Notes: generated by a model not told the origin, from the sequence alone. Positions 34,772 through 46,239 are shown, counted from the first letter of the stretch. The stretch is 64,000 bases of DNA from Thiothrix lacustris DSM 21227 (GCF_000621325.1 NZ_JHYQ01000015.1:48233-112232); one strand, 5' to 3'. Translations and numbers: made by a program.

Positions 34772-37381
34772 ATGGCCACATTTGCCAAGGAAATTATCCC
34801 GGTTAATCTCGAAGATGAAATGCGTCAGTCCTATCTGGACTACGCGATGAGTGTCATCGTCGGGCGTGCTTTACCAGACGTGCGCGACGGTTTGAAACCC
34901 GTACATCGTCGCGTGTTGTTTGCCATGAGTGAACTTGGCAACGACTGGAACAAGTCTTACAAAAAATCTGCGCGTATCGTCGGTGACGTGATCGGTAAAT
35001 ACCATCCGCACGGTGATACGGCTGTGTACGATACGATGGTGCGGATGGCGCAACCGTTTTCACTGCGCTACATGCTGGTGGACGGGCAGGGTAACTTCGG
35101 TTCCGTGGATGGTGACTCACCAGCAGCGATGCGTTATACCGAAGTGCGTATGTCCAAGGTGGCTCATGAGTTGCAAATGGACATCGACAAAGAAACCGTC
35201 GATTTCGTCCCCAACTACGATGGCAACGAAAAAGAACCCAGCGTATTCCCCACGCGCATTCCCAACCTGCTGGTCAACGGTTCTTCCGGTATCGCGGTCG
35301 GGATGGCGACCAATATTCCGCCCCACAACCTGACCGAAACGGTCAATGCTTGTCTGGCATTGCTCTCCGACCCGGATATGGACATCAGCGATTTGATGGA
35401 ATACCTGCCGGGGCCAGATTTCCCGACGGCCGGTATCATTAACGGCGCACGCGGTATCCGCGAAGCCTACACGACAGGGAAAGGCCGCATCTACGTCCGC
35501 GCCCGTGCCACTGTCGAAGTCGATGCCCGCACGGGTCGCGAAACCATCATCGTCACCGAGTTACCCTATCAGGTCAACAAGGCACGTTTGCTGGAAAAAA
35601 TCGCCGAACTGGTGAAAGAGAAAAAGATCGAAGGCATTTCCGAGTTGCGCGACGAGTCCGACAAGGACGGGATGCGCATGGTGATCGAACTCAAGCGCGG
35701 TGAATCCGGCGACGTTCTCATCAATAACTTGTACAAGCAAACCCAGATGCAGAGCGTGTTCGGCATCAATATGGTGGCGCTGCTCGATGGTCAGCCGCGC
35801 TTGCTGAACCTGAAAGACATCCTTTCAGCCTTCCTGCGTCATCGCCGCGAGATCGTGACCCGCCGCACCATTTTTGAAGTACGCAAAGCGCGTGAACGTG
35901 CCCATATCCTCGAAGGTTTGGCGGTAGCGTTGTCGAATATCGACGACATTATTACGCTGATTAAATCTGCGCCTAGCCCAGCGGATGCGAAACTAGGTTT
36001 GGTGGCGCGTGCTTGGAATGCAGGCATTGTTAGCGACATGCTCAGCCGTTCCGGTGCCGATACTTGTCGCCCGGACGATCTTCCAGAGCAATACGGTTTG
36101 CGCCCAGACGGTTACTGGCTGTCTGAAGTACAAGCGCAAGCGATTCTGGATTTACGCCTGCACCGCCTGACAGGTTTGGAAAAAGACAAAATCCTTGCTG
36201 AATACCGCGAATTGCTGGAAAAGATTGCCGATTTGCTGGAAATTCTTAGTAATCCTGACCGCTTGCTGCAAGTGATCCGTGATGAATTGCTGCTGATCCG
36301 TGACACTTACGGTGATGCTCGCCGCACTGAAATCAACGTGGTCGGCGAAGACCTGTGCATGGAAGACCTGATTGCTGACGAAGAAGTCATGGTCACCTTC
36401 TCGCACGCCGGTTACGCCAAAGCGCAAACCCTCGACACTTACCGTGCGCAAAAACGCGGTGGACGGGGCAAAGCCGCCACGTCAATGAAAGACGAAGACT
36501 TCATCGAAAAGCTGTTCGTTGCCAGTATGCACGACACCTTGCTGTGCTTCTCCAGCCGTGGGCGCATGTACTGGCTGAAGGTATACCAGTTACCAATGGG
36601 CGGACGCGGTGCACGCGGTAAACCGATGGTCAATTTGCTGCCACTGGAAGAAGGCGAACGCATTAATGCGGTGTTGCCGATCCGCGAATACGCCGAAGAC
36701 AAATACATCTTCATGGCAACGTCAGAAGGTACGGTAAAGAAAACCTCACTGGCTGATTTCTCGCGCCCACGTACTGCTGGGATCATTGCCGTTGACCTGC
36801 GTGATGGTGACCAATTGGTCGATGTCGCCGTGACTAACGGTGACAACGAAGTCATGCTGTTCAGCACTTCCGGCAAGGCCATCCGTTTCCACGAATCCGA
36901 CGTGCGGGCGATGGGGCGTACTGCCGCTGGTGTGCGTGGTATTCGTTTGGAAGAAGGTCAGGAAGTAAACGCGCTGATTATTCTGGGCGAAGGTGAATTG
37001 CTGATTGCCACCGAAAATGGCTACGGCAAACGTACCCGCGCCGAAGAATTCTCGCAGCAAGGTCGCGGTGGGCAAGGTGTGATTGCCATCCAGACTTCCG
37101 ACCGTAACGGTAATGCGGTCGGCGCTGTGCAGGTGCGTGAAGAATGTCAAATCATGCTCATCACCGACGGTGGTACGTTAGTGCGCACGCCGGTGGTAGA
37201 CGTTTCCATCGTGGGTCGTAATACGCAGGGCGTCACCCTGATTCGCCTCAGTGAGGGTGAAAAGCTGGTGCAAGTTGCCCCGATTTTGACCGACGCCAGC
37301 GATGAAGAAGGTGATGCTGCCGAACTGACTGAGATGAGCGAAGCCGCTGACGTTACCGATACAATTGATGATCAGGAATAA
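34772..37381 (+). CDS. gyrA: DNA gyrase subunit A
   Basis: 869 residues. Winged-helix and tower domains are followed by the C-terminal beta-pinwheel. Catalytic Tyr122 is in [10 protein letters not shown]. The quinolone-determining region reads [17 protein letters not shown], with Thr83 and Asp87; Thr83 is the natural residue in several pseudomonads rather than a resistance change. The GyrA box is KRGGRGK. The acidic tail ([15 protein letters not shown]) is typical. First gene of gyrA-serC-pheA, with serC six bases after. Confidence 0.98.
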   Translation: MATFAKEIIPVNLEDEMRQSYLDYAMSVIVGRALPDVRDGLKPVHRRVLFAMSELGNDWNKSYKKSARIVGDVIGKYHPHGDTAVYDTMVRMAQPFSLRYMLVDGQGNFGSVDGDSPAAMRYTEVRMSKVAHELQMDIDKETVDFVPNYDGNEKEPSVFPTRIPNLLVNGSSGIAVGMATNIPPHNLTETVNACLALLSDPDMDISDLMEYLPGPDFPTAGIINGARGIREAYTTGKGRIYVRARATVEVDARTGRETIIVTELPYQVNKARLLEKIAELVKEKKIEGISELRDESDKDGMRMVIELKRGESGDVLINNLYKQTQMQSVFGINMVALLDGQPRLLNLKDILSAFLRHRREIVTRRTIFEVRKARERAHILEGLAVALSNIDDIITLIKSAPSPADAKLGLVARAWNAGIVSDMLSRSGADTCRPDDLPEQYGLRPDGYWLSEVQAQAILDLRLHRLTGLEKDKILAEYRELLEKIADLLEILSNPDRLLQVIRDELLLIRDTYGDARRTEINVVGEDLCMEDLIADEEVMVTFSHAGYAKAQTLDTYRAQKRGGRGKAATSMKDEDFIEKLFVASMHDTLLCFSSRGRMYWLKVYQLPMGGRGARGKPMVNLLPLEEGERINAVLPIREYAEDKYIFMATSEGTVKKTSLADFSRPRTAGIIAVDLRDGDQLVDVAVTNGDNEVMLFSTSGKAIRFHESDVRAMGRTAAGVRGIRLEEGQEVNALIILGEGELLIATENGYGKRTRAEEFSQQGRGGQGVIAIQTSDRNGNAVGAVQVREECQIMLITDGGTLVRTPVVDVSIVGRNTQGVTLIRLSEGEKLVQVAPILTDASDEEGDAAELTEMSEAADVTDTIDDQE

Positions 37382-37387
37382 GCACGA

Positions 37388-38473
37388 ATGAAGAGAATAT
37401 TCAATTTCAGCGCTGGCCCTGCCATGTTGCCTCAATCCGTCCTTGAGCAAGCTCAGGCTGAAATGCTGGACTGGAATGGCAGCGGCATGTCAGTGATGGA
37501 GATGAGTCATCGTGGCCATGAATACATGTCTATCGCTGCTGAAGCCGAGGCGGATCTGCGTGAAATCATGGGTATCCCTTCCAATTATAAAGTACTGTTT
37601 TTGCAAGGCGGCGCGAGCAGCCAGTTTGCGATGATTCCGCAAAATCTGCTGCGTGGCAAAGGCACGGCAGACTACGTGGACACCGGCGACTGGTCAGACA
37701 AGGCCATCATGGAAGCCAAGCGTTACGGCAAGGTTAATGTGGTTGCCTCTAGCAAAATAGGCAATTACACCAGTGTTCCGGCGTTTGATACGTGGACGCG
37801 TGATGCCAATGCGGCTTATTTGCACTACACCCCGAATGAAACCATTCGCGGGGTGGAGTTCGGTTGGATTCCTGAAACAGGCGATGTTCCCTTGGTCGCG
37901 GATATGTCTTCTACTATCCTGTCGCGTCCGCTGGATGTCAGCAAGTTTGGCCTAATCTACGCGGGTGCACAGAAAAACATTGGCCCGGCTGGTTTGACCA
38001 TCGTGATTGTGCGTGATGACCTGATTGGCGAAACCCTGCCGGGTACGCCGACCATGTTCGATTACAAAATCCATGCTGACAATGAATCCATGTATAACAC
38101 ACCGGCAACCTATAGCTGGTATTTGGCCGGTTTGGTATTCAAGTGGATCAAGCAGCAGGGTGGTTTGGCAGGTATGGCAACCCTCAACCAACGCAAGGCA
38201 CAAAAGCTCTACACTGCGATTGAAACGTCTGGCGGTTTCTACCATAGCCCAGTCGCGCCTGACTGCCGTTCGTGGATGAATGTGCCGTTTATCCTTGCCA
38301 ATGCTGAACTGGATAAATCCTTCCTCAGCGAAGCCGCCCAGCAGGGTTTGATGACACTGAAAGGCCATCGCTTGTTCGGCGGTATGCGTGCTAGCCTCTA
38401 CAATGCTATGCCGGAAGCAGGCGTGGATACGCTGGTCAGTTTCATGCAAGACTTTGCGAAAAAGAACGGGTAA
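37388..38473 (+). CDS. serC: Phosphoserine aminotransferase
   Basis: Class V aminotransferase of 361 residues in serine and pyridoxal-phosphate biosynthesis. FNFSAGPAMLPQSVLEQAQ is the family start, and the PLP lysine is Lys196 in YAGAQKNIGPAG. The gyrA-serC-pheA order is common in gammaproteobacteria. Confidence 0.97.
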   Translation: MKRIFNFSAGPAMLPQSVLEQAQAEMLDWNGSGMSVMEMSHRGHEYMSIAAEAEADLREIMGIPSNYKVLFLQGGASSQFAMIPQNLLRGKGTADYVDTGDWSDKAIMEAKRYGKVNVVASSKIGNYTSVPAFDTWTRDANAAYLHYTPNETIRGVEFGWIPETGDVPLVADMSSTILSRPLDVSKFGLIYAGAQKNIGPAGLTIVIVRDDLIGETLPGTPTMFDYKIHADNESMYNTPATYSWYLAGLVFKWIKQQGGLAGMATLNQRKAQKLYTAIETSGGFYHSPVAPDCRSWMNVPFILANAELDKSFLSEAAQQGLMTLKGHRLFGGMRASLYNAMPEAGVDTLVSFMQDFAKKNG

Positions 38474-38510
38474 TGCCTGAGTAACCATCCGCGAGTGATC
38501 ACACTGCCAC

Positions 38511-39644
38511 ATGATGAACGATTTCAAAGGTAATATTGCTTTGAGTAACACGACTGTTTCCGCCACGAATGCGGCCTTAGTTGCCTTGCGTGAACGTATT
38601 GATGCGCTGGACACCCAGATGCTGGCGCTGTTGAATGAACGCGCCCGCTGTGCTGAAGAAGTAGCGCACACCAAATTGGCGGAAGACCCGAAGGCGAAGT
38701 TTTACCGCCCGGAACGCGAGGCGCAAATTCTCACGCGGATGCAGTCGCTGAATCAAGGCCCCTTACGCCATGAGCAAATTACGCACCTGTTTCGCGAAAT
38801 CATTGCCTCGTGTCTGGCGTTGGAAGAATCCATGCGCATTGCGTATCTGGGGCCAGAAGGCACTTTCACACAAGAGGCTACTTTCAAGCACTTCGGGCTG
38901 AATGTTGCTACCCAACCTGTCGATTCTATCCCGCAGGTGTTCCGTGAAGTGGAAGCGGGCAGGGTGCGTTACGGGGTTGTGCCCATCGAGAATTCGACCG
39001 AAGGCGTGATCACGCATACGCTGGATATGTTCATGCAATCGGGCTTGCGGATTTGCGGGGAAATTTCCCTGCGCATCCATCAAAACCTGATGTGCCGCCA
39101 CGCGAACTGGCAGAGTGTGCAAAAAGTGTATTCGCACGCACAATCGCTGGCGCAATGCCGCTATTGGCTGGATAAAAACTTGCCACAAGCCGAACGCATT
39201 CCGGTAAGCAGTAATGCCGAAGCGGCGCGTCTGGCCTCGCTGGATGATACCGCAGCAGCGATTGGTAGCCGTCAGGCCGCGCCGATCTACGGTTTGCAGA
39301 TTATGCAGGACAGCATCGAAGATAACCCTAACAACACCACGCGCTTTTTGGTCATCGGTGATCAGGTGGTATCGCCGAGTGGTAATGACCGTACCTCGTT
39401 GCTGGTATCCACCCGCAATCGCCCCGGTTCCTTGTATCACTTGCTGAAACCGTTGGCTGAAAACGGTGTGGATATGACCCGCATCGAATCGCGCCCGTCG
39501 CGCACGACCAACTGGGAATATTCGTTCTTTCTGGATGTACGTGGGCATGAGCAAGACGCCGCGATTGGTGGGGCGTTGGAAGCACTGCGACAAGAAGCGG
39601 AAGTAGTGCGCGTACTGGGTTCTTACCCCGTCGCTGTCATGTAA
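38511..39644 (+). CDS. pheA: Chorismate mutase / prephenate dehydratase (P-protein)
   Basis: Bifunctional enzyme of phenylalanine synthesis, 377 residues. Chorismate mutase domain about 22-105 (LRERIDALDTQMLALLNER), prephenate dehydratase domain from IAYLGPEGTFTQEA with the NTTRFLVIG motif, and a C-terminal ACT domain (RPGSLYHLLKPLAENGVDMT; IESRPSR) for phenylalanine feedback. It follows serC by 37 bases. The N-terminal 20 residues vary, so the start could be ATG 38511 or 38514. Confidence 0.96.
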   Translation: MMNDFKGNIALSNTTVSATNAALVALRERIDALDTQMLALLNERARCAEEVAHTKLAEDPKAKFYRPEREAQILTRMQSLNQGPLRHEQITHLFREIIASCLALEESMRIAYLGPEGTFTQEATFKHFGLNVATQPVDSIPQVFREVEAGRVRYGVVPIENSTEGVITHTLDMFMQSGLRICGEISLRIHQNLMCRHANWQSVQKVYSHAQSLAQCRYWLDKNLPQAERIPVSSNAEAARLASLDDTAAAIGSRQAAPIYGLQIMQDSIEDNPNNTTRFLVIGDQVVSPSGNDRTSLLVSTRNRPGSLYHLLKPLAENGVDMTRIESRPSRTTNWEYSFFLDVRGHEQDAAIGGALEALRQEAEVVRVLGSYPVAVM

Positions 39645-39653
39645 ACTTCCCTA

Positions 39654-39677
39654 CCCCCCCTTCGAAAAAAGGGGGGG
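39654..39677. terminator. GC-rich hairpin between pheA and proS
   Basis: CCCCCCCTT and AAGGGGGGG form a 9-bp stem around CGAAAA, between the convergent ends of pheA and proS. A likely bidirectional terminator; no clean T tract follows on the plus strand. Confidence 0.5.
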
Positions 39678-39691
39678 CAGTGGGGATTTTC

Positions 39692-41401
39692 TTACAACCC
39701 TTGAACAAACGCCAGAATCTCGGCAACCGGCACTTTCACCGCATCACCGCCACTCCGCGCCTTGTATTCAATCTCTCCGGCTTGTAAGCCACGCTCAGAA
39801 ATGATGACCCGATGCGGAATGCCCACCAGTTCGTGGTCAGCAAACATCGCGCCGGGGCGTAATGCGCGGTCATCCAGCAACACATCCACGCCAGCGGCTT
39901 GCAGTTGTGCGTACAGTTCTTCCGCTTTCGCCGCTACATCAGGCGATTTCTGCATATTCAGGGGTGCAATCACTACGGTGAACGGCGCAATCGCCGCAGG
40001 CCAGCGAATGCCGTTTTCGTCGTTGTTCTGCTCAATCGCAGAAGCGACGACGCGGGAAACGCCGATGCCGTAGCAACCCATGGTCATGACTTGCGCCCGC
40101 CCGTTTTCATCCAGCACGGTAGCATTGAGTTTTTCCGAATAGGTTTTACCCAATTGGAAAATGTGTCCGACTTCGATACCACGCATGATGGATAGTGTGC
40201 CACAACCATCCGGGCTGGGGTCGCCTTCGATCACATTACGCAAATCGGCAATTTGGGGCAGGGCGACATCGCGTTCCCAGCTGATCCCGAAAAAGTGCTT
40301 GCCGTCGCTATTCGCGCCTGCACTGAAGTCAGCCATATTGGCGACAGTACGGTCAGCGATTACCGGAATTTTCAAGCCGACAGGGCCTAAAGAACCAGGG
40401 CCTGCGCCAATCAGTGGGCGGATTTCATCTTCACGAGCAAAGCGCAAGGGTACGGCAACGCCGGGGATTTTTTCCGCCTTGATTTCGTTCAGGGTGTGGT
40501 CGCCACGTACCAACAGGGCGATGAAATCGGCTTCAGCATCCTCCGCCGCTGCCACGATCAGTGTTTTGACGGTTTTCTCGATAGGCAGGCCAAATTGTTC
40601 CACCAGTTCTTCGATGGTTTTGGCATTGGGGGTGTCGACTTCACGCATTGCTTCCGTTGGGGCGGCACGTTCGGCGATCAGGCAAACGGCTTCCGCTAGC
40701 TCGATATTGGCCGCGTAGTTGCTGCCACTGGCGAAGGCAATCGCGTCTTCCCCGGAATCGGCAAGGACGTGGAATTCGTGCGAGGCATTACCACCGATTG
40801 AGCCGGTATCCGCTTGTACCGGGCGGAAATCCAAGCCCAGCCGTTGGAAGATGCGCGAGTAAGCCGCGAACATCGTGTCGTAAGTTTCCTGCAAGGATCC
40901 CTGCGTCGCGTGGAAGGAGTAGGCATCCTTCATCAGGAATTCCCGTGCACGCATGACCCCGAAACGTGGGCGAACTTCGTCACGGAATTTGGTCTGGATC
41001 TGGTAGAAATTGATCGGCAACTGCTTGTAGCTGCTCAATTCTTTACGGGCGTAATCGGTGATGATTTCTTCGTGCGTGGGGCCGTAGCAGAAATCACGCT
41101 GATGGCGATCACGGATGCGCAACAGTTCCGCCCCGTACTTTTCCCAGCGCCCGGATTCCTGCCACAGTTCTGCCGGTTGGATGGAGGGCATCAGCACTTC
41201 AATGGCTCCGGCATTATTCATTTCTTCGCGCACGATGGCTTCGACCTTGCGCAATACCCGCAAGCCATACGGCATCCACGTATACAGGCCGGAAGCAAGG
41301 CGGCGGATCATGCCTGCCCGCAGCATTAATTGGTGGCTGATGACTTCGGCATCCGCTGGCGTTTCACGCAGGGTAGTCAGGGGGAATCGGGAAACTCGCA
41401 T
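39692..41401 (-). CDS. proS: Prolyl-tRNA synthetase (bacterial type with editing domain)
   Basis: 569 residues from ATG 41401, the usual bacterial length. [20 protein letters not shown] is the family N terminus. Class II motifs are present ([37 protein letters not shown]). The INS editing domain lies between motifs 2 and 3 (from about 220 to 400), and the anticodon-binding domain ends EILAFVQGL. Confidence 0.97.
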   Translation of the reverse strand: MRVSRFPLTTLRETPADAEVISHQLMLRAGMIRRLASGLYTWMPYGLRVLRKVEAIVREEMNNAGAIEVLMPSIQPAELWQESGRWEKYGAELLRIRDRHQRDFCYGPTHEEIITDYARKELSSYKQLPINFYQIQTKFRDEVRPRFGVMRAREFLMKDAYSFHATQGSLQETYDTMFAAYSRIFQRLGLDFRPVQADTGSIGGNASHEFHVLADSGEDAIAFASGSNYAANIELAEAVCLIAERAAPTEAMREVDTPNAKTIEELVEQFGLPIEKTVKTLIVAAAEDAEADFIALLVRGDHTLNEIKAEKIPGVAVPLRFAREDEIRPLIGAGPGSLGPVGLKIPVIADRTVANMADFSAGANSDGKHFFGISWERDVALPQIADLRNVIEGDPSPDGCGTLSIMRGIEVGHIFQLGKTYSEKLNATVLDENGRAQVMTMGCYGIGVSRVVASAIEQNNDENGIRWPAAIAPFTVVIAPLNMQKSPDVAAKAEELYAQLQAAGVDVLLDDRALRPGAMFADHELVGIPHRVIISERGLQAGEIEYKARSGGDAVKVPVAEILAFVQGL

Positions 41402-41747
41402 GGTTGTGTTTTTATCCGGTAAGGGGAAACAGGGGATTATAGGATTCACGGCAGGTTTACGAAAGCCCTATGGCTTTATTCGCTGTCGGTTTACAGCGTT
41501 AATAGGACAAATATTTGTTAGGCCTGCTGCTTATCATGAAAACGTTGGGGATTACCCGCATCTAATTAGCTGTATTTGAATGAATAAAAGAAGAATTACC
41601 TGTTGTGCTTTGATGGAAATCAATGTTGCTGCACTGCGATGGGCAGTATATTTCTGGCTCGGTAGGTAGGAGTTCTCTAAAAATAACATCCGGCACTGCT
41701 GGTATAGCCGGAATGTTAGTCGTCAACGTGCTAAGAGGTAGCGCCAC
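41402..41747. other. Intergenic region upstream of cydABX
   Basis: 346 bases between divergent proS and cydA. Apart from the FNR/ANR box at 41610-41623 I see no gene; short open frames on either strand have no ribosome site or family resemblance. Confidence 0.6.
41610..41623 (+). promoter_or_regulatory. Perfect FNR/ANR box upstream of cydA
   Basis: TTGATGGAAATCAA is an exact match to the TTGAT-N4-ATCAA consensus. It lies 125 bases before cydA, a plausible activator position for a promoter further downstream. It implies induction of cytochrome bd at low oxygen. Confidence 0.7.
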
Positions 41748-43349
41748 ATGATTACAGATGCAGTAGTCGATCTTTCGCGGTTGCAGTTCGCAACTGTCGC
41801 CCTTTACCATTTTTTGTTTGTCCCGCTCACGCTGGGTATGACCTTTATGCTGGCCATTATGGAATCAGTGTATGTCATGACCGGCAAGCAGATTTACAAG
41901 GATATGGTGAAGTTCTGGGGTAAGTTGTTTGGTATCAACTTCGCTCTCGGTGTCACCACCGGCTTGACCATGGAGTTTCAGTTCGGTACGAACTGGGCTT
42001 ACTACTCGCATTATGTTGGCGACGTGTTTGGCGCACCGCTAGCGATTGAAGGCTTGATGGCCTTCTTCCTCGAATCGACTTTCGTCGGCTTGTTCTTCTT
42101 CGGTTGGGATCGTTTAAGCAAGACCTCACACTTGATGGTGACATGGCTAATGGCTATCGGCACCAACTTGTCGGCTTTGTGGATCCTGATTGCCAATGGT
42201 TGGATGCAGAACCCGGTGGGTGCAGAATTCAGCTACGAAACCATGCGCATGGAAATGGTGGACTTTGCAGCGGTATTGCTCAACCCGGTTGCACAGGTCA
42301 AATTCATCCATACGGTGGCAGCGGGTTATGTGACGGGGGCGATGTTCGTATTGTCGATTAGTGCGTGGTACATCCTCAAAGGGCGTGACCTTGGGTTTGC
42401 CAAACGTTCGTTTGCTGTTGCAGCCGGTTTCGGCATGGCGTCCATCCTCTCCGTTATCTTGCTGGGTGACGAAAGTGGTTACGAAGCGGGTGACGTGCAG
42501 AAGATGAAACTGGCAGCGATTGAGGCTGAATGGCATACCGAACCCGCTCCGGCTGGCTTTAATGTCATTGCCTTCCCGGATCAGGAGAACGCTGAAAACA
42601 GTTTCGCCATTAAGATTCCTTACGCGCTGGGTTTGATTGCGACACGTTCATTAACGGAGGAGGTCAAAGGCATCAATGATTTGGTGGCAGAGAATGTCCA
42701 GCGAATCCGCAATGGTATGGTGGCCTATGGCTTGCTCATGAAATTGCGGGCAGGTACAGCGACGGAGGAGGAAAAAGCGGCATTTGCAAGCGCTCGTGTG
42801 GATTTGGGTTACGGCTTGTTACTGAAGCGCTATACCGAGAATGTGGTGGATGCGACTGAAGAGCAAATTCAGAAAGCTTCTAGAGACACAGTGCCACACG
42901 TTGCACCGTTGTTTTGGGCATTCCGTGTCATGGTGGCCGCTGGTGTAGCAATGCTGTTTATTTTTGCATTGGCATTCTATTACACGGCGAAAAAGACGGC
43001 GTATGAAAAGCGTTGGTTGATGCGTTTGGCGGTTGTTGGTTTGCCATTACCGTGGATAGCCATTGAATCTGGCTGGTTTGTAGCGGAATACGGGCGTCAG
43101 CCTTGGGCGGTGGGTGAAATATTGCCGACGTTCTTGGGGACTTCTACCCTGACTGAAGGGGATTTGATCGGTAGCCTTATTGGGTTTGTGTTCTTCTACA
43201 GCATTCTGCTGGTGGTGGAAATGTACTTGATGATCAAGTTTGCGAAACAAGGCCCTAGCAGCCTGCATACCGGACGCTATCACTTTGAGAAGCACGGTGG
43301 TGGTCATGCGGGTGCGGTGCTCGCTGATAAACTGAACGACAAGGTATAA
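41748..43349 (+). CDS. cydA: Cytochrome bd quinol oxidase subunit I
   Basis: 533 residues. YHFLFVP carries the first haem ligand (His21, matching His19 of the Escherichia coli protein). [20 protein letters not shown] surrounds the second. A long Q-loop, with [20 protein letters not shown], places it in the L subfamily. GRQPWAVGE is conserved. It oxidises quinol and reduces O2 with high affinity in the inner membrane. Confidence 0.97.
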   Translation: MITDAVVDLSRLQFATVALYHFLFVPLTLGMTFMLAIMESVYVMTGKQIYKDMVKFWGKLFGINFALGVTTGLTMEFQFGTNWAYYSHYVGDVFGAPLAIEGLMAFFLESTFVGLFFFGWDRLSKTSHLMVTWLMAIGTNLSALWILIANGWMQNPVGAEFSYETMRMEMVDFAAVLLNPVAQVKFIHTVAAGYVTGAMFVLSISAWYILKGRDLGFAKRSFAVAAGFGMASILSVILLGDESGYEAGDVQKMKLAAIEAEWHTEPAPAGFNVIAFPDQENAENSFAIKIPYALGLIATRSLTEEVKGINDLVAENVQRIRNGMVAYGLLMKLRAGTATEEEKAAFASARVDLGYGLLLKRYTENVVDATEEQIQKASRDTVPHVAPLFWAFRVMVAAGVAMLFIFALAFYYTAKKTAYEKRWLMRLAVVGLPLPWIAIESGWFVAEYGRQPWAVGEILPTFLGTSTLTEGDLIGSLIGFVFFYSILLVVEMYLMIKFAKQGPSSLHTGRYHFEKHGGGHAGAVLADKLNDKV

Positions 43350-43361
43350 GGAGCACAGACC

Positions 43362-44504
43362 ATGATTTTTGATTACGAAACCTTCAAGTTGATCTGGTGG
43401 GTCTTGGTGGGTGTGCTGTTTATTGGCTTTGCACTGACTGATGGCTTTGACATGGGTGTCGGCGCATTGTTGCGCATCGTCGGTAAAACCGATGAGGAAC
43501 GCCGGGTGGCGATTAATGCGATTGCCCCTCACTGGGATGGCAATCAGGTTTGGTTGATTCTGGCTGCCGGTGCGATTTTTGCGGCGTGGCCGATTACCTT
43601 TGGTGCATCGTTCTCGATGTTCTACTGGGCATTGGTACTGACGTTGTTTTCATTGTTTTTCCGCCCGGTGGGCTTTGACTACCGTTCCAAGATTGCGGAT
43701 ACGCGCTGGCGGAATACGTGGGACTGGGGTCTGGTGGTAGCAGGTGTTGTGCCGCCACTGGTGATCGGCGTGGCGTTTGGCAACTTGTTGCTGGGTGTGC
43801 CGTTTGCATTTGACGAGTTCCTGCGGATCACCACTTATGGCTCATTCTTTAAGCTGTTCCACCCGTTTGCCGTCTTGGTGGGTTTGGTCAGTTTGTTGAT
43901 GTTTACCATGCAAGGTGCGACTTACCTGATGTTGCGTACTGATGATGTGGTGTATGCACGTTCACGTAAGGCAGCGCAATGGACTGCCGCAGGGGTAATT
44001 GTGACCTTCGGTTTAGCAGGTATCTGGTTATGGGCGGGTATTGATGGTTATGCCATTACCCAAGCGCCACCGCATGATTCACTGCCGAACCCGATTGCGA
44101 AAACGGTTGTGCCGATGGCTGGTGCCTGGTTGGCGAATTACAGCACCTATCCACTGGCGATCATGGCACCTATCGCAGGTTTCCTGGGGGCATTTGGGGT
44201 GTTGATTCTGGCGGGTAAAGACCGTCCGGTGTTGAGCTTCATTCATAGCTCCTTGTGCCTGATCGGGGTGATTATGACGGCGGGTGTTTCGCTGTTCCCG
44301 TTCGTGATGCCTTCTAGTCTGAACCCTAGCCACAGTTTGACGATTTGGGATTCTTCTTCCAGTCATCTGACGTTGGCGATCATGTTCTGGGCGGCGGTTA
44401 TTTTTGTACCGATTATTCTGTTCTACACCGTGTGGTGCTACAAGCAGATGTGGGGAAAAATTACCGTTAAATTCATCCGTGACAACGATCACAGCGTTTA
44501 TTAA
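43362..44504 (+). CDS. cydB: Cytochrome bd quinol oxidase subunit II
   Basis: 380 residues with about nine membrane helices. MIFDYETFKLIWWVLVG and ALTDGFDMGVGAL are the typical start. RVAINAIAPHWDGNQVWL is a family signature. Twelve bases after cydA. Confidence 0.97.
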   Translation: MIFDYETFKLIWWVLVGVLFIGFALTDGFDMGVGALLRIVGKTDEERRVAINAIAPHWDGNQVWLILAAGAIFAAWPITFGASFSMFYWALVLTLFSLFFRPVGFDYRSKIADTRWRNTWDWGLVVAGVVPPLVIGVAFGNLLLGVPFAFDEFLRITTYGSFFKLFHPFAVLVGLVSLLMFTMQGATYLMLRTDDVVYARSRKAAQWTAAGVIVTFGLAGIWLWAGIDGYAITQAPPHDSLPNPIAKTVVPMAGAWLANYSTYPLAIMAPIAGFLGAFGVLILAGKDRPVLSFIHSSLCLIGVIMTAGVSLFPFVMPSSLNPSHSLTIWDSSSSHLTLAIMFWAAVIFVPIILFYTVWCYKQMWGKITVKFIRDNDHSVY

Positions 44505-44515
44505 GGAGGTTTGCC

Positions 44516-44623
44516 ATGTGGTATTTTGCTTGGTTACTCGGCGTATTGCTGGCGTGTTCTTTCGGTATCATCAATGTGATGTGGCTAGAATTTCATGGCG
44601 GGCTGGACGCGGATGATGAATAG
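44516..44623 (+). CDS. cydX: Cytochrome bd small subunit CydX
   Basis: 35 residues, MWYFAWLLGVLLACSFGIIN and then a short tail VMWLEFHGGLDADDE. One transmembrane helix beginning MWYFAW is diagnostic of CydX, which stabilises the CydAB haems. ATG 44516 follows AAGGAGG, 11 bases after cydB. Confidence 0.93.
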   Translation: MWYFAWLLGVLLACSFGIINVMWLEFHGGLDADDE

Positions 44624-44634
44624 GCCATTTTAGG

Positions 44635-44651
44635 GACGTATTCAATACGTC
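44635..44651. repeat. Short palindrome related to the cbb-operon repeat
   Basis: GACGTATT-C-AATACGTC, a perfect 8-bp inverted repeat just after cydX. It resembles half of the large inverted repeat at 30602-30658, so it may be a degenerate member of the same dispersed family. Confidence 0.5.
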
Positions 44652-44653
44652 AT

Positions 44654-44689
44654 CGTTAAGGGGAGATATTTCATGTACTCCCCTTAACG
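44654..44689 (+). terminator. Hairpin after cydABX
   Basis: A perfect 12-bp stem, CGTTAAGGGGAG / CTCCCCTTAACG, with a 12-base loop, 30 bases after cydX. The T tract is poor, so termination efficiency is uncertain. Confidence 0.55.
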
Positions 44690-44881
44690 AAACTATTACG
44701 GCATAGGGTTGTACAGTGAGTGAATGTCCCCCATTCGCTTTAGTATTCTAATATGCAAATATTCTTATATATTAATACATAGTAATATACTAACTTATTG
44801 AATTTTAAGTGATTTTTTTGACTTTTTTTGCTCAATGTGGTTTCATGCCGTTCAGATAAAGAAACCGTTTAGGAGTTGAAT

Positions 44882-46159
44882 ATGGCCCATGTTGTCGTTC
44901 TTGGTGCTGGTACAGGCGGGATGCCTGCTGCTTATGAGTTGCGTGAAATTCTTGGTAAAGGGCATGACATCACTGTCATCAATGAGCGGGATTATTTCCA
45001 GTTCATCCCCTCCAACCCGTGGATTGCTGTGGGTTGGCGTACCCGTTCCGATATTTCTTTCCCGATTGAAAAATATTTGAGCCGCAAGAAAATCAAATTC
45101 ATTGCCAGCCGTTGCAACAAGATTGATGCCAACGGTAGCAAACTGCACATGGACAATGGCGAAGTGGTCAACTACGACTACCTGATTATTGCCACCGGCC
45201 CTAAACTGTTTTTTGATGAAGTGGAAGGTTCTGGCCCGCACGGTGGTCATACTCAGTCGGTTTGCGATGTTACCCACGCTGAACAAGCTTACGAGGCATA
45301 CCAAAAACTGCTGGAAAAAGGCAGTGGTCATATCGTTGTGGGCGCGATGCCTGCGGCAAGCTGTTTTGGCCCAGCTTACGAATTTGCCTTTATCCTCGAT
45401 GCCGACATGCGCAAGCGCAAGGTGCGTGACAAATTCAAGATGACTTATGTCACTTCCGAACCTTACATCGGCCATCTGGGTTTGGGTGGAGTAGGCGACT
45501 CTAAGGGTATGCTGGAATCGGAACTGCGTAATCATCACATCAACTGGATTACCAATGCCAAGACCCACAAGGTTGAAGCAGGCAAGCTGTTTACCACGGA
45601 ACTGACCGCGAAAGGCGAAGTGGAAGAAGAACACGAAATTGCTTTCGACTTTGCGATGATGCTGCCTGCTTTCAAAGGTGTTGAAGCCGTTGCTGCGGTG
45701 GAAGGTCTGTGTAACCCGCGTGGTTTTGTGATTGTGGATGAATTGCACCGCAGCCCAAAATACAAAAACATTTACTCGGCGGGTGTGTGTATTGCCATCC
45801 CACCATTGGAAGCAACGCCAGTCGCGACAGGTATGCCCAAAACCGGCTATATGATCGAGTCAATGGTGACCTCCGCTGTTCACAATATTGCCGATGAAAT
45901 CGCAGGCAAGGAACCGCATACCACCGGCACCTGGAGCACGATCTGTCTGGCAGACTTTGGGGATAGTGGTGCGGCTTTCGTCGCCATTCCGCAAATCCCG
46001 CCGCGTAACATGGTGTGGGCGAAGAAAGGCAAGTGGGTGCATTTGGCCAAGATTGCCTTTGAAAAATACTTCATCCGCAAAATGAAAAAAGGCAGTTCCG
46101 AGCCATTCTATGAAAAGTCCATCATGAAGATGCTGGGTATTACCCGCCTTAACGACTAG
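44882..46159 (+). CDS. sqr: Sulfide:quinone oxidoreductase, type I
   Basis: 425 residues from ATG 44882 with AGGAG six bases upstream. FAD-binding GAGTGGMPAAYEL follows the first strand. The redox cysteines Cys129 (SVCDVTH), Cys161 (ASCFGPAYE) and Cys355 (STICLADFG) match in spacing the three catalytic cysteines known in Acidithiobacillus SQR. The enzyme oxidises sulfide to polysulfide or sulfur at the membrane surface and reduces quinone; the amphipathic C terminus probably anchors it. It fits sulfur-globule storage by the nearby globule-type protein. AT-rich upstream sequence (44740-44830) probably holds the promoter. Confidence 0.95.
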   Translation: MAHVVVLGAGTGGMPAAYELREILGKGHDITVINERDYFQFIPSNPWIAVGWRTRSDISFPIEKYLSRKKIKFIASRCNKIDANGSKLHMDNGEVVNYDYLIIATGPKLFFDEVEGSGPHGGHTQSVCDVTHAEQAYEAYQKLLEKGSGHIVVGAMPAASCFGPAYEFAFILDADMRKRKVRDKFKMTYVTSEPYIGHLGLGGVGDSKGMLESELRNHHINWITNAKTHKVEAGKLFTTELTAKGEVEEEHEIAFDFAMMLPAFKGVEAVAAVEGLCNPRGFVIVDELHRSPKYKNIYSAGVCIAIPPLEATPVATGMPKTGYMIESMVTSAVHNIADEIAGKEPHTTGTWSTICLADFGDSGAAFVAIPQIPPRNMVWAKKGKWVHLAKIAFEKYFIRKMKKGSSEPFYEKSIMKMLGITRLND

Positions 46160-46239
46160 CCTGAGCCGGGCAGGTTGCTTTGTGGCGCTTGCCCGGTATT
46201 GATTCGGTGAAATCGTGATGTTTTGAGGAGGGCATCGTG

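Noticed and set aside
41562..41810. 82-residue minus-strand frame upstream of cydA
   Set aside because: No ribosome site or family resemblance, overlaps the cydA start and the FNR box region.
44852..45748. 298-residue minus-strand frame
   Set aside because: Antisense to sqr, whose catalytic cysteines and FAD motif prove the plus strand.
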